NCBI GenBank assembly: GCA_035079385.1
Contig: JAVHKY010000003.1
Coordinates: 27,047,501-27,111,500 of the forward strand
Direction of reading: 5' to 3'
DNA length: 64,000 nucleotides
DNA from: Aspidiotus rigidus
Lineage: Eukaryota; Arthropoda; Insecta; Hemiptera; Diaspididae
Positions 1 through 11,225 of this stretch are shown piece after piece. Under the pieces are notes generated by a model. That model did not search any database. It was not told where the DNA came from and saw only the letters and a list, made by a program, of their open reading frames with translations. Numbering within the stretch: the first letter of the stretch is position 1; each line of letters begins with the position of its first letter. The translations under genes and the position numbers were made by a program.

Positions 1-1090
1 CAAGCATGGAGCGCCTGGCCTCCGCATGGAGCGCCTGGCCTCCGGCTTGACTCGCAAGGATTGTCGGATGGTCCTTGTCTTCTTTGTCTCGAACACCAAT
101 GCCTGCTCTTCTGCCAGAAGATCAATTGGCGGTATAAAAACGTCCGTCGACACAGTCCGGTAGGCATTAACACACCTAAGCGCAGCTCTTCGTTGGATTC
201 TTTCATTTCTCTTCTTTTGTGCTCAATCTTTGTGGAGTCGGCTCACGCAGGGGCTCCATAAAGGAGGACTGACATTGCTACGCTCATGTAGTGTCTTCTT
301 ACAGCTTCCCTTGGTCCTCCTTGGTTCAACATGAGGTGGGATGAAAGTGTCACCACCCTCTCCGCCACTTTCTCAAAATGGTGACGCAATCTGAGCTTAC
401 TGTCGAATCAGAGCCCCTGGTATTTCAGTGTCTTCTTAGCCTTAATTTCCACACCCTGCGGGCGAAAGGTGGGTGGATTAAGCTTCCGACGAGTTGTGAG
501 AATAATGGCCTTCGTCTTGTCAGTTACCAAGCTTGATCCAGCCGACTCAATTCAACGGGTCACAGCCTCTAGGGCCTGGTTCACCTTGGTCTCCACTTCG
601 GCAACAATGATGGCCGAGTGAACCACCAGTATGTCGTCGGCATCGCGTATGAGCTGCACCTCTGGCGGCAGCTTTATCTTGAATAGGCCATTGAAAGCCA
701 TGTCCCATAAAGTAGGGCTCAAAACAGAGCATTGAGGAACACCTCGTGTTGCGCTTCTTCTCACTACTGTGCCAGCAGACGTCTCTGCTTCGATTTCTCT
801 GCGGTTTAGGTAACTGCAGATGATCCTTAACGGGTAATCAGACACTCTTGCGTTTTGTAGCATTATTAAGATCTTCAGTCACGGAATGAAATTAAACACA
901 TTCTTTATCATGAGGCTGACAGCCGCGCAGAACTGTCGCTGCCGCAGAGGCTATCTTCTTCAGTTTGATTGCTGTATCCGCCGAAAAACAGCGTGATTGA
1001 AATGTATAGTAGTGTGGCGTTCTGCAATGAAGCCGCAAGCACCAAGCTTGTACATGCCGCTAAACTTTTAATAATAGCAGACGCCACAAG
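1..1090 (-). pseudogene. R1-like non-LTR retrotransposon, reverse transcriptase remnant
   Basis: Read on the minus strand this is a decayed LINE reverse transcriptase. The clearest stretch is 863-552, where GVPQCSVLSPTLW matches the GVPQGS-LSP-LW block of R1/Jockey-type RTs and RDADDILVV is a damaged Y-A-D-D catalytic box. Upstream (about 1030-865) the remnant FNFIP fits the NAF-S-PW block. Downstream (540-1), in shifted frames, come KTKAIILTTRR, an SKLRLRHH stretch and YGAPAWAD, the usual C-terminal RT-thumb motifs. Stops and frameshifts separate these blocks, so it is not functional. No 3' tail or target duplication is visible because the element leaves the window at base 1. The R1 assignment is by motif style only; another RT clade without RNase H is possible. 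Confidence 0.8.
4..43. repeat. Tandem duplication of a 20-bp unit
   Basis: The 20-mer GCATGGAGCGCCTGGCCTCC occurs twice back to back, at 4-23 and 24-43, inside the 3' part of the R1-like remnant. It is an exact local duplication and adds to the frame damage there. Confidence 0.9.
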
Positions 1091-1138
1091 GAAGCGCACT
1101 TATTGCTTAACTAGTTCGTGAACAACCTGGATCCTTTC

Positions 1139-1347
1139 ACTATATAGTACTTAGTATGGACTGCGCTAATGCGTGTTAACGCTCGTTGAAAAGTGGTAGC
1201 AAGATCTCTTTCAGTCATTTTGGCGGCAACGTTAATCAAATGGCAGCTCTCAGTCACGTTGGCGGGGCGACGTGTTTTTAAACGGGCGAGATCTCACTAC
1301 CACTTTTTCACGGGCTTCGCGCAGTCCATTCAAAGCATATCTATAGT
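1139..1347. mobile_element. Short terminal-inverted-repeat element (MITE-like)
   Basis: The left arm (1139-1208) and right arm (1288-1347) are imperfect reverse complements. The best block is GGACTGCGC followed by a spacer, then AAAAGTGGTAG and GATCTC, mirrored on the right. The middle holds two similar direct copies of TCAGTCA-TTGGCGG. It is about 209 bp with no coding capacity. No convincing target-site duplication was found, so the transposon superfamily is open. Confidence 0.6.
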
Positions 1348-1359
1348 CAAAGCCTGGAT

Positions 1360-1650
1360 CATGCTCGATTGATTGTAAGGACTCTTGCATAACCTGTTTG
1401 CCGTTCTAGAAGAAATCTCAAGAATTCCGAAATTGAGGGTGAGACTATAAATAGCCGGCAGCAACCCGATAGAGCGATTTGTAATCTTAAAGCGATAGTT
1501 AACGTGTTCTCGTTCTTTAACGCGATTGTGTTACAGTTCAACGGTGTTTAGAAGTGTTGTACTTGCGGCATCAGTAATAAAGCTCGGTTTTCGTAATTGT
1601 TCTTTATTATTGGCGTCAAGAGATATTTGGTGACTGGTAGAACGTTACAG
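1360..1650 (+). mobile_element. Possible solo LTR or LTR fragment
   Basis: A TATAAATAG box at 1446-1454 is followed about 120 bp later by an AATAAA signal (1576-1581) and a T-rich stretch, then TTGGCGTCAAGAGATATTTG. This spacing and order resemble an insect LTR promoter, R region and polyadenylation signal. No second LTR, primer-binding site or flanking duplication could be defined. It could equally be an unrelated promoter-like sequence. Confidence 0.3.
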
Positions 1651-2095
1651 TAGGTACTCTAGGACAGAAGGAGAGTTGCTAAATCAAACGGCGCCAATAT
1701 TTAAGAGCAAAGCGTTCATCACTGTCCGCGTCCCCCTCTTATATGGAAAGTATTTGAACTTAGGGGGTTTTCAAAATGACCGATATATTCAAACACCAAT
1801 TAATACCTTCGGTGTTTTTTTCGTTTGAAATACATTGTGCAGTTGATAGAGGGTGATATTCTGATTTAAAAATGATTAAGAAGTGTATTTTGATAAAATT
1901 ATGACGTGGGTGGTTTTGAAAATGACCGAAACAAATGTAAGTCGGTGTTTTCACTGTCTGTTTCCTACAATTCGCAAACGTCTTTGAATAGAATTGTTGT
2001 CTACAATCGGATTCGCCGATTTGTTCGTGCTTTAGCAACTATCAACGACCGTATAATTCGATAATTAATTATTACACGAAAGAGGTAACACTCAC

Positions 2096-2253
2096 TTGCA
2101 ATGAACTATGATAGGACCCTCTTGCTCCGTACGGGTGCCGACAACCGCTCTCATTCTTCGTCTAAATTCGAGAATAGCATTCGAAAACGGACACGTATGA
2201 CAAGGCCACTCCGTATAATGAAATTGCAATAACGTCCTCCTCTGCTCTTCTGG
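2096..2253 (-). CDS. Receptor-type protein tyrosine phosphatase, exon with the WP loop
   Basis: On the minus strand a consensus acceptor (gttccag) opens a 158-bp exon closed by the donor gtgagt. It reads PEEQRRTLLQFHYTEWP, then NAILEFRRRMRAVV, and ends PIIVHC plus two bases, the lead-in to the Cys-X5-Arg signature of tyrosine phosphatases. The next exon, with the rest of the signature, is not in the window and must lie below base 1. The residues after WP are CHTCP where active PTPs carry WPD, so the general-acid aspartate is absent. The exon starts in phase 0, matching the end of the 3185-3322 exon. It is the last visible exon of a minus-strand gene spread over at least 35 kb. Confidence 0.9.
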
Positions 2254-3184
2254 CTGGAACGAGACAAATGTAAAATATGTAGTCTATTATTCATAATGTC
2301 GCAAGTTCACGCGCAGTGCTGACAACTTTTTGTCGAAATTTTCGGGCGCGCTAGAATCAATTTCAGGAAGACGCGGGAAATTCTAGGTCGCGCGGATCTC
2401 TCACGGATTTTAGGAGAGCGGAAGCGTGACAAGCTCAGTGGATGACGAGGTGGCAATTTAGCGGGTCGTTGTTGAACATCGACGCGGTACGCGAATTTTG
2501 TGACAGAAGAAAGATGATAAAAGTACGATATAATTTATCATCGTCAAACTCAATTACCTTTTGAACGAATGAAACTACTATAAGATAATATGGCTGACAG
2601 GAAAGATACTGCAGTAAAAATCGAGAAAAATTAATGAACCCTTAAAAAGAAAAAAGGTACCAGCACCAGATAGTCATATCAGAGTTCGAGCCTATAGCGC
2701 CGAACTCGCATAATTCCTAGATTTGATTATTGTTAAAGAGCGTGGAGGAAGAGTACTATGTTTTAATGAATATGCACGTTGTTACGAGCTCACGAGTGAA
2801 CGTTTTTCCAACAAAAAGGAAAAGTATAACCTTTCTAAAGTTCAACGCCTACATTTGTAACACGATCATTATTAATGTTGATAGCGGTGGTGAAATTTAT
2901 ATGAGCCTAACGTAACGGTCACGAAAACGTAATTCCCAGCCGTAGCGCTTTCGACTTCCTCTCTTCTAAAATGAATTACACACATAATCGGCCGCAAAAT
3001 GAGCTATTCACCGTTGCACCCTCGGTTAGAGGTTAAAGAAAAATGCACGCGTGTATTTTGGATCGCGAAATTAGATAGCAAGGTATATTGAATAATAATT
3101 TTAGGCGGAGGGAACTATTCGGAATCTCATTTCAACTTTCACGCGATTGTTATAAGAATCATTAAAGGCGGATAATATACTTAC

Positions 3185-3322
3185 TGTTCCTCGTTTGTAT
3201 ATCACACAAATGGTACGAATATGAAAATTAGCCAATTCTTCTTCGTGTTGAATCGAAATGTTTAAATCACCGTAGTCTTCGCTTTTAACTTTGGCCGATG
3301 GCCAATATTGTATACACATAAC
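3185..3322 (-). CDS. Receptor-type protein tyrosine phosphatase, exon
   Basis: A 46-codon minus-strand exon bounded by the acceptor tttatag and the donor gtaagt. It reads VMCIQYWPSAK, then YGDLNISIQ, then EEELANFHIRT, the order found in RPTP catalytic domains: a C-QYWP block, a strand, then E-L-F-IR. Both ends are in phase 0. They join to the preceding exon ending TKTFDFIK and the next beginning PEEQRR without shifting frame. No stop or frameshift is present, so this coding sequence is under constraint although its introns are packed with repeats. Confidence 0.92.
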
Positions 3323-3606
3323 CTATAAAAAACCGATAACAATTTTATAGCGGTGACAAGAACCTACCCTGATTTGCAGCAAATACTACAAGTTTCTCGC
3401 GATAAATTGTATATAAGATGAATGTTTTCTATTGCCGTTCGGAATAACTACGGCCAGAGGAAAGTAAACCAGACCTAATCTATGAGACCTATTCTTGAAA
3501 ACAGCTCCAGCGTGAGCTGTAGTCAGGGGTGCCGTGCGGCCATTTTCTTGAAGATGATTCTTCGTAGGAAATTTAGGGGGCGGTTTTTTCCTTTGTTCTC
3601 GTAACA

Positions 3607-3677
3607 TTATTAGGGGGGGCTTTTTTTTTTTTTTTTTTCTTTTTTTGCTTGTTAAAAATTTTTTTTTTGGGGGGGGC
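3607..3677. repeat. Poly-T / poly-G low-complexity tract
   Basis: A run of about twenty T follows seven G, then a second T run and another G run. It separates two matching sequences ('aaatttaggggg' before, 'gggggggcgaaatttttg' after) and may be the centre of a small degenerate palindrome. No gene is seen in the surrounding intron 3323-3880. Confidence 0.6.
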
Positions 3678-3879
3678 GAAATTTTTGTAAGCTTTGGAGG
3701 ATCACGGCACCCCTGGCAGTCAAACCAGGCAAGCTTGTTGAACTACAAGTATGTCGACTTCTTCAAATTTTCTCATCCATCTGAAATCGTCTGCTCTCTT
3801 GCGACGACTAACATTTTTCTTGGAATGTATACTGGTCAATTTTATATCGACCAAAAATCGACCTTAAAGTGAAATCGTT

Positions 3880-6125
3880 CCAGATTCGATATGCCCGAGA
3901 TAAATCTTGAATTGAGTCCGCAGATAACTGTAAACTTGGATGCACAGATAAGTTTTGATAGGAAGCTGCCCAAGATAAGTCGTAACGCGGCCCCCCCTCC
4001 CCCAGATAAATTTCAAGTTGGATCTGACTGAAATAAGTCTAAACTTGGGTTCACAGAAATTTCTAAATCGGATCCCCCAGATAATCTTGATACGGAGCCA
4101 TACAATACAATACAAGTCTTGATTAGAATCTATCCAGAATGACCTTTAACTCGGGTCAACTCAGAATAAATATTAGGCCCGATTTACCCGAGTCAAATTT
4201 TGATTCGGATTCATTGAAGGTGAATTTCAGTCGGATTTCCTCAGATACCTCTTAACTCGGGACCACAGATAAGTCTTGATTCGGATCTACCCTAGATAAG
4301 TCTTAACTGGGGTCCATAGTCTTGGTTCAGAGCCACCCAAGATAAGTCTTCACTTGGCTATATCCGAAATGAGATTAACCTAGGGTTTACTCAAAATAAG
4401 TCTCGACTCGTATCTACAGTGAATCAAAATAAATCCCAACTCGGATACAAGTCTTGATTAGGATCTACCCAAGGATAAGTATCAGGTCCGATTTACCCGA
4501 AATAAATTTTGACTCGGATCCAGTAAAGATGAGTCTCAAGTCGGATTTCCTGAGATTTCGGGTCCATAGAAAAGTCTTGATTTGGAGCCACCCAAGATAA
4601 AATTTGACTTTGCTATATCTAAAATGAGCATTACCTAGAGTCTACTCAAAATAAGTCTCAACTCGGATCTACTGTAAATTAATTTAAATCATATCTCGGT
4701 TTCACTCAGAGCAGTTCTTCAGTCAAATTTACCCGAGATAAGTCTTGACTCAGGCCCAAAGATAAGTCTTGAGTCGAATTTACCCAGGATAAGTTTTCTC
4801 TCGAATTTACTCGAGATAAGTGTCAAATCGGATCTCCAACTAGTATCCACAGATAAGTTTTGATTTGGAACCACCCAAGATAAGTTTTGACTCGGCTGTA
4901 TCCAAAATGAGACTTATTTAGGGTCTGCTCAAAATAAGTTTTAGTTCGGATCCACTTGAAATAAGTCCTCAATCGGATCTACTTTTAAGGTAAGTCTACA
5001 GTCGAATTTACCACAGTAAGATTTGAAAAAACTTTACGGAGACACGCAATTTTTAGAAAAGGTATATTTGCAGACCGGTTTCGTAGTTCACAGGAAAAAC
5101 TAAAATTGCGTGTCTCCGTAAAGTTTTTTCAAATCTTGATCATGGCTCGCAACGCTCCTACCATAGAATTCATTACCACAGTAAGTCTTGACTCGGATCC
5201 ACTCAAGATCAGTTTCAGGTTGGATCTACCCAAGAAGTATCCAAACTGGGATCCACATAAGAATGCGTCTCGAGTCTGATTTATCCAGGATAAGTCTTCA
5301 CTCAAATTTACTCAATATAGGTAAGTGTCAAGTCGGATCTACCTGAGATGAGTTTTAACTAAGGTTCACAAATAAGCTTTGATTTGGAGCAACCCAATAT
5401 AATTCTTGACTCGGCTGAATCTGAAATGAGACTTACCTACGGTCTACAGATAATGGGTCTCAACTCGAATTCATTCGAAATAAGTCTTAACTCGGTTTCA
5501 CTTGAGGCAAGTCTTGAGACACATACACCGGAGAGAAGTCTTGACTTGGATGAGTATTCAGTGGGATTTACCTAAGATAAGTCTTTAATTGAATTCACTG
5601 AAGATGAGTCTTAAGCCGGATTTACCCAAGATGAGTCTCGACTCGGATCCACTTAAGATAAGTCTCAAGTCGGATACACCCGAGATAAGTTTAAGTTCGG
5701 GTTGAAAGAAGTCTTTATTAGGAGCCACCCAAGATAGCTCATAATTCGGCTACACCTGATATGAGACCTAATTACGGTTCACTTAAAATAAGTCTTAACT
5801 CAGATCCACAAGAGATTAGTTTCAAGTCGGATTTGCCCGAGATAAAGTCTTTACTGGAGTGGACAGATGAGTCTCGACTTTGATTCACTGGTAAGTCTTG
5901 TTTTGGAGCAACTCAAGATGAGTTTCAACTCGTATCCACTAAAGATAAGTTTTAAGTCGTATCTGCACTGATTCGGGTCCAAAAATATGTCTTCATTTGG
6001 ATTCACAGATAAGTCCTAATACGAAGTCCACCGACATAAGTCTTAACTCGGATATATCAGAATGAGACTTAACTAAGGTCTACCTAACATAAGGTTAACT
6101 CGTATCCACTCAAGATTTATCTGGA
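3880..6125 (+). repeat. Degenerate ~30-bp satellite array with higher-order units
   Basis: About 2.2 kb built from a diverged unit close to AGATAAGTCTTGACTCGGAT plus about ten bases (CTACCC-like). A longer phrase recurs: a GAGCCACCCAAGATAAGT-like start, a GGCTATATC-AAATGAGA middle and a GGTCTACTC end. It appears near 4329, 4585, 4865, 5385, 5720 and 6021. The spacing is about 250-350 bp once the 152-bp insertion at 5021 is subtracted, which implies a higher-order repeat of 8-11 monomers. No coding signal is seen. The array sits inside the 3.6-kb RPTP intron. Confidence 0.85.
5021..5172. mobile_element. 152-bp palindromic insertion in the satellite, flanked by 13-bp direct repeats
   Basis: TTACCACAGTAAG occurs at 5008-5020 and again at 5173-5185 and brackets sequence foreign to the array. 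The first 115 bp form an inverted repeat: GATTTGAAAAAACTTTACGG at 5020 is mirrored by a run ending in TTTTTTCAAATC at 5135, with about 34-bp arms. Another 37 bp follow the right arm before the second flank. The long flanking repeat suits target-primed or staggered insertion more than a 2-8-bp cut-and-paste duplication. An array-derived direct repeat cannot be excluded. Confidence 0.6.
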
Positions 6126-6229
6126 TCAGTAAAGCCCACCGGCCTCTTCCTTCTCTCACACTATTTTGGTCACCTTTTACGGTATTCTATAATGAAGATC
6201 AAAGCTATGAAGATCACTAGCTCTCCCTT

Positions 6230-6690
6230 ACACAGGTCCATCCGGATCAAAGGTGAAAAAATTAGCTTTCTTCAAGTTTTTATAGCATTAGACTATAAGA
6301 CGAGCACTCCAATGGTCGAAATGTTTTCCTAGTCACAAGTTCATCCAGGAAATGGGGCAAAGGTAAAAGAATATCCCAATTACTCGCGAGCTGGTTGGCC
6401 TTGCAAAAATTTCAAGTTTCACGCCCTTAAAGACTTGGAAAAAATACGAACTCCTACAGAGAAGGGATTTGAGAAAGTTTTAAGCTTCGTGTCCCTTTAG
6501 AACCGAGTCCCTAATGGGGTGAAACTTGAGAAAAATGTCAAGTTCTGAGCTTCTACAGAGGGTGGGTCCGAAAAGTTTCGTTGATGGACTAGTCTAGAAG
6601 TATGAGAGAGGATGGGACTTGAAAATAATTCATGCTTAAAAGCCTACAGAGAAGGGATTCGGAAAATTTTGATGACGAATCAACTGAAAA
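6230..6690 (+). repeat. Degenerate repeats related to the ACTTGGAAAA family
   Basis: Several blocks share 'acttg-aaaaa' and 'cctacagagaagggatt-gg-aaa-ttttga'. They look like old, diverged units of the ~45-bp minisatellite found elsewhere in the window. The remaining intron 6691-6916 shows nothing further. Confidence 0.45.
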
Positions 6691-6916
6691 TAATGAGAGG
6701 GGTGGATGAGGATAAACGTATCACTAAATTCCATTCTATACGATAGATTTAACTCGTTTTGCATTCATACAGACCGTATTTTTCAACTACTGTGTCGAAA
6801 ATAATTTTAATATCATAATTATAGGGCATCGATTATCAATCATGTCAAGTAGGAAAGATTTGAAACATACAAGTCGATCTAAAACGAAACGTTGCATAAG
6901 AACGAAAAGCACGTAC

Positions 6917-7051
6917 CTTAATAAAATCGAATGTCTTGGTCAGCATGACAATACAGCTCGCTTTCTCCTGCCAAACCATTCTCCAGAAATCATTGACTGT
7001 GGTTTCGGTAGGACCTTGCGTTACGATATAAGCTTTTGGCTTTAGTAAACT
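6917..7051 (-). CDS. Receptor-type protein tyrosine phosphatase, exon with the TQGP block
   Basis: A 45-codon minus-strand exon with acceptor ttgtgttacag and donor gtacgt. It reads [18 protein letters not shown], then NDFWRMVWQ, then [12 protein letters not shown]. This is the hallmark A-YI-TQGP, T--DFWRM-W and IVMLTK series of the PTP catalytic domain, which forms part of the phosphotyrosine-recognition face and core. Phase is 0 at both ends. The upstream partner exon ends NASYVD (20142) and the downstream partner begins VMCIQYW (3322). The frame is intact throughout. Confidence 0.95.
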
Positions 7052-8506
7052 CTGTAACACAATTTGTGAAAGATACAATGCAAACGTGAGCGAATAAGTT
7101 TCGCCGAGGAATATCGCGCTCCGTGCTCAGCAATATAGGATAAGGATAAACCCATAAAACCAGCTTAAATAAAGGTGTAGGTTCACGGGCAATTTTTTCT
7201 GAGATGGTACAAAGTTCCCAGAATATCGTCCACGAAGAAATTATACATTTGGCCTTTGCCTGCAAATTTTCCTTTCACATGATTTTCATTTAAGTTGCGT
7301 TGTACGAAAATTCCGTCCGCACGTACTAATTAACCGAGTTTCGAACAATGAAGGTTATGAGAGTCACACTCGAACGTTATGATACCCTTTGTCAGAATAA
7401 GTATAGAGCGAAGTACGTATTGTAGACCACGTTCAATCGAAATAATTCAGATCTCTCAACTTGTTGTCAATTATTCGACGAGTGTATCTCAATTTCTGAA
7501 ATTTCTTTTCTAGGAGAGTACTCTCGACTTAAATGCGACGTGAGTCATTACCATTTTCGTACCGTACAGCGGAACTATGTACCTACTCGTAGTCTATTAT
7601 AGAAGTCGATTTGAGCGTTATTGTCACATTATTTTCAACGACAAGATAGAAAGCTGTAGTGAAGAGTGCTGTACAGCACTCGACAGCGTGCTTAAAATAT
7701 CGGCGGAAAATACTCGGTGGATTACGAAAACGATATTTGCAATAAAAGCAACATTTTTTCGTGAGTTGAATATTTATTCGCGATGATTAACCCGCCCTAA
7801 TAAGAAGTATTATTCCGTACACAGATAACGATTTTATTCGGGTATCATTTCGGTAATCCGCATTTCCACTTCTTCGCGAAAGAAAAACGGAAAATATACG
7901 GCGGAAAAAGGCGTATAATATATAACTTCACGATCTATATCCCGGTCTCGCTCTCAGCATTCGATACCGGGTAAAGCTGTATTTCCTAAAGGTATACGAT
8001 TCTGTCCCAGTGGTGTTTGATAAAATAAATACCGCACGCCCTGTCAATATTTTCGCGAATAAGGGGACGTAAGACATAAGAGGAAAATTTTGAATATTGG
8101 CATAATCACATTTTCTTGGCTCGCCCCACTTTGCCTTCGAACATTCGTCCTTTTTTTTTTTTTTTTGCGTAAGTATACAAACTTCTTTGATAGCTTTGAT
8201 ATTTGTAATATTCTACCTCTTTTGCCTTTTGATTTTCTTTCATACGAAGAACTAGCGTCTGTATTTCGATCTACTATAGTAATTAAAGACAAAGTTAAAC
8301 GTAGCGAAGTCATAATTTGGTTTTTGCGAAAACGTCTGCTTTAAACGTGGGAAATCGTGGGTTCAAAAATTAACGAAAAAACAGTCGGTTTTTTCTTACT
8401 TTCGAGACTACTCCTCTCTCATCAACGAACTCTCGTCCCATAATGTCATTTCCACTGTAAGCTTTCTCAAAACTGTTCCACAAGATAACGACATTCTATC
8501 CTTTAG
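7052..8506. other. Intron sequence, no feature recognised
   Basis: A+T-rich intron of the RPTP gene. Only a T-run near 8152-8166 stands out. No open frame with recognisable motifs and no clear repeat was found. Confidence 0.5.
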
Positions 8507-10688
8507 CCCAGGCAGATTAGGTTTTGAAATGGAAATAGATGCCGGCAAAAGGTTTTTTTCTTGGATTACGTTTAAAATGGTCTCCTGATAAACATACTAA
8601 AAATCCACAGCGATCAGAGAGCGGGCCCTCCCCCAAAGGGGGTTAAAGTACCACAAAAATTAGTTTTCTGAGAATCAACCGAAAACTAAGCATCAGAGAA
8701 AAAAAAGTTTCGAACAAAAGTTGTTCCCCATCAAATTTCCTATAAATTTCACTATATGTATGTCAACTTAGCCCAAAAACTCGAGCTGAAAAGTTGGTTT
8801 GACAGTTGAGCGATTTTCTAAAATTTTTGATTTTAGTGTTAGTGTAGTCAAATTAGACAGGTTTCGGGGAAAAAAAGAACATTGCGACTTAGTAAAGGTC
8901 TGATTGCTGAAAATGGTTAAGAATGAAGTCCAAAACAACATACTAACTTCTCCGCGTTTTTCCCCAAGAGCATCTTTTTTATGGGGGTTGAAACCCCCTC
9001 GAAATCAGTTTCTTGTAAATGTCCCGCTTAATACGCATTTTAGAGAAAAAAGTCATCAGTCAAAAATTATTCCTCGTGAAATCCAGGCAAACTTGCTGAA
9101 TTTCTTATTGTTCCAGGCGATATAGGGAATGATACCAAGAAGCTTGTTATCTCTTATTTCTCCGTTTTGATAATTGAAAGACTCATGTAGTCAATCTCTC
9201 ACCGCAAAATCAGCTTCTCGGTAGATCGCCTGAAATGGCGGAGCAAGTTTGCCTGACCCAATCGACTATCAACGTGAAACCCTCATGCGACTACGCCAAC
9301 TTTGACAAGGAGCGCGTTATTCTCGGATTTGTATTGCGGCGGTCCTTCCTGAATTTGTGGGGGCACACAACAATAACAAGCTTCTTGGTGACATTCCTTT
9401 CATTGCTTGAAACAATTCCACACGTTAGCCCACTTCAATTGTACGCGGGTCGAAGTCAAAATCTCATCGCGAGTCCACAACAGAAGACCACATCCATTCC
9501 TACCATCGCTTGAAACAACCAGAATGGAAAACTTGAGAGCATAATACAGCAAAAACGTAGCACACAAAATTCAGCCTGTTTTCAGTCCGAAAATGGAGCA
9601 CGACATGCTGGCCTGGCCTGGCATACAGCCCCCTCATAAGTTGGAGGGGGAAGAAGACCAGCACGAACGGGAAACTCTACGGCACAACCTAGTACAAACG
9701 AATCCACCCACTCCAACTAGAGAAATCGAAATGGGGGAAGGGCTCGCATGTTTACAGCCCCCCATTCAGCTTTTTACATATCATACATGCATAAGAAACG
9801 ATTTTTAAAATGTCTGTCCATGTATGGAAAACTTTATTTTCATGTATGATAGGCAGTTGAATATACCTTTCTCAAAATAATATCATGCAGCAAATTCCCT
9901 GTGACAATTAATTAAAACTAATAAAATTAGTATACGTTTCAGCGTATGTACTAGCGAAATATTAAAGTTACCTTCGCGCGTGACCACCGCGCAACGACGT
10001 CATCTCTCGGCAAGAAGCGCATTATTCACGGATTTGCATGACGGAGGCTCAATTTCCATGAATTTCTGAGCTAACTATCTATCACGTGTAGGTTAGAAAT
10101 GAAATACGTAGTCCGATAGGAAATTTCACGAGAAATAATTTTTGACTGATGACTTTTTTCTCTAAAATGCGTACTAAGCGGGATATTTACAAAAAAACTG
10201 ATTTTAAGGGGGTTTCAACCCCCATAAAAAAAGATGCTCTTGGGGAAAAACGTGGAGAAGTTAGTATGTTATTTTAGACCAATCAGACCTTTACTATGTC
10301 TCAATGTTCTCTTTTTTCCGAAACTTGTCTAATTTGACTACACTAACACTAAAATCAAAAATTTTAGAAAATCGCTCAACTGTCAAACCAACTTTTCAGC
10401 TCGAGTTTTTGGGCTAAGTTGACATACATAATAGTGAAATTTATAGGAAATTTGATGAGGAACAACTTTTGTTCGAAACTTTTTTTTCTCTGATGCTTAG
10501 TTTTCGGTTTATTCTCAGAAAACTAATTTTTGTGGTACTTTGACCCCCTTTGGGGGAGGGCCCGCTCTCTGATCGCAGTGGACTTTTAGTATGCTTATCA
10601 GGGTACCATTTTAAACGTAATCCACGAAAAAAACCTTTGCCGGCATTTATTTCCATTTATTCTTATTTTTGAGCCTCATCTTCCTGGG
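8507..10688. mobile_element. Large foldback element F1 (arms ~570 bp)
   Basis: The left arm (8507-9082) and right arm (10123-10688) are reverse complements over about 570 bp with moderate divergence. Outer ends read CCCAGGCAGAT and, on the other strand, CCCAGGAAGATG. Shared blocks include ATGCCGGCAAAGG, a GCGGGCCC-CCCCAAAGGGG stretch, CGAACAAAAGTTGTTCC and AGTCAAAAATTATT. The 1.04-kb centre has smaller inverted repeats, such as AAGAAGCTTGTTAT near 9140 against its complement near 9375. No transposase is visible, so the element looks non-autonomous. No clear target duplication was seen. Confidence 0.8.
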
Positions 10689-10889
10689 TTACTTGTAAAA
10701 TACAAATACCTATTCAAAGATCAGAAAGTATTTTTGAATTCCTCCCTTGGGACTACATATTGTAATCGGCCGTGTAGTGTCCATTATAAATGAATCGGAA
10801 CTACAACAGAGAATCTGTTTTTTTTTCTTCTTTTCTAATTTTCTCAAGGAGGCAAAGACCTACCTTCCACACTTGAAAAAACTCGAGAC

Positions 10890-11225
10890 CTACCTCGTTA
10901 GCTGCTCGGGATTTCCTTCATTAACTGTGTTGATAGGAAACCTGTTTTATGCGAGTTTCTTTATTTATACTAAACTTTTTCTGAATAAAGATTGAACTTC
11001 ATTCCTCATCACCTTGAGAGTTTAAGCTCGAAATTTTATATTTTCCCAAGTCCCCCCTCCCCCTACCAAGTATAGCTCAATACTCCAATTTGTTCCAAGT
11101 CCCTCACCATCATAATATAGCTTGAGAGTCAAAATTTTTCCTAGTCCCACGTTTTTCCGGACAGCACCTATCATTTTTCTTCAATTCAATCTTCCTTCCC
11201 CCATAAAACAGGTTCCTGTTAAAAA
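10890..11225 (+). repeat. Dispersed repeat R, copy 1, ending in the AACAGG hairpin
   Basis: Same sequence and orientation as 13742-14075: AGCTGCTCGGGATT, then CCTTCA-TAACTGTGTT, an AATAAAGATTGAA block, then ~45-bp minisatellite units (CCAAGTCC strand). It ends in AACAGG-TT-CCTGTT at 11207-11220. No coding capacity is seen. Confidence 0.7.

Noticed and set aside
3880..6125. Possible CRISPR-like array
   Set aside because: Repeats are degenerate and without unique spacers of constant length, and the context is an animal intron.
9235..9513. 92-codon plus-strand frame in the centre of foldback F1
   Set aside because: No transposase or nuclease motif, and the sequence is partly self-complementary to its surroundings.
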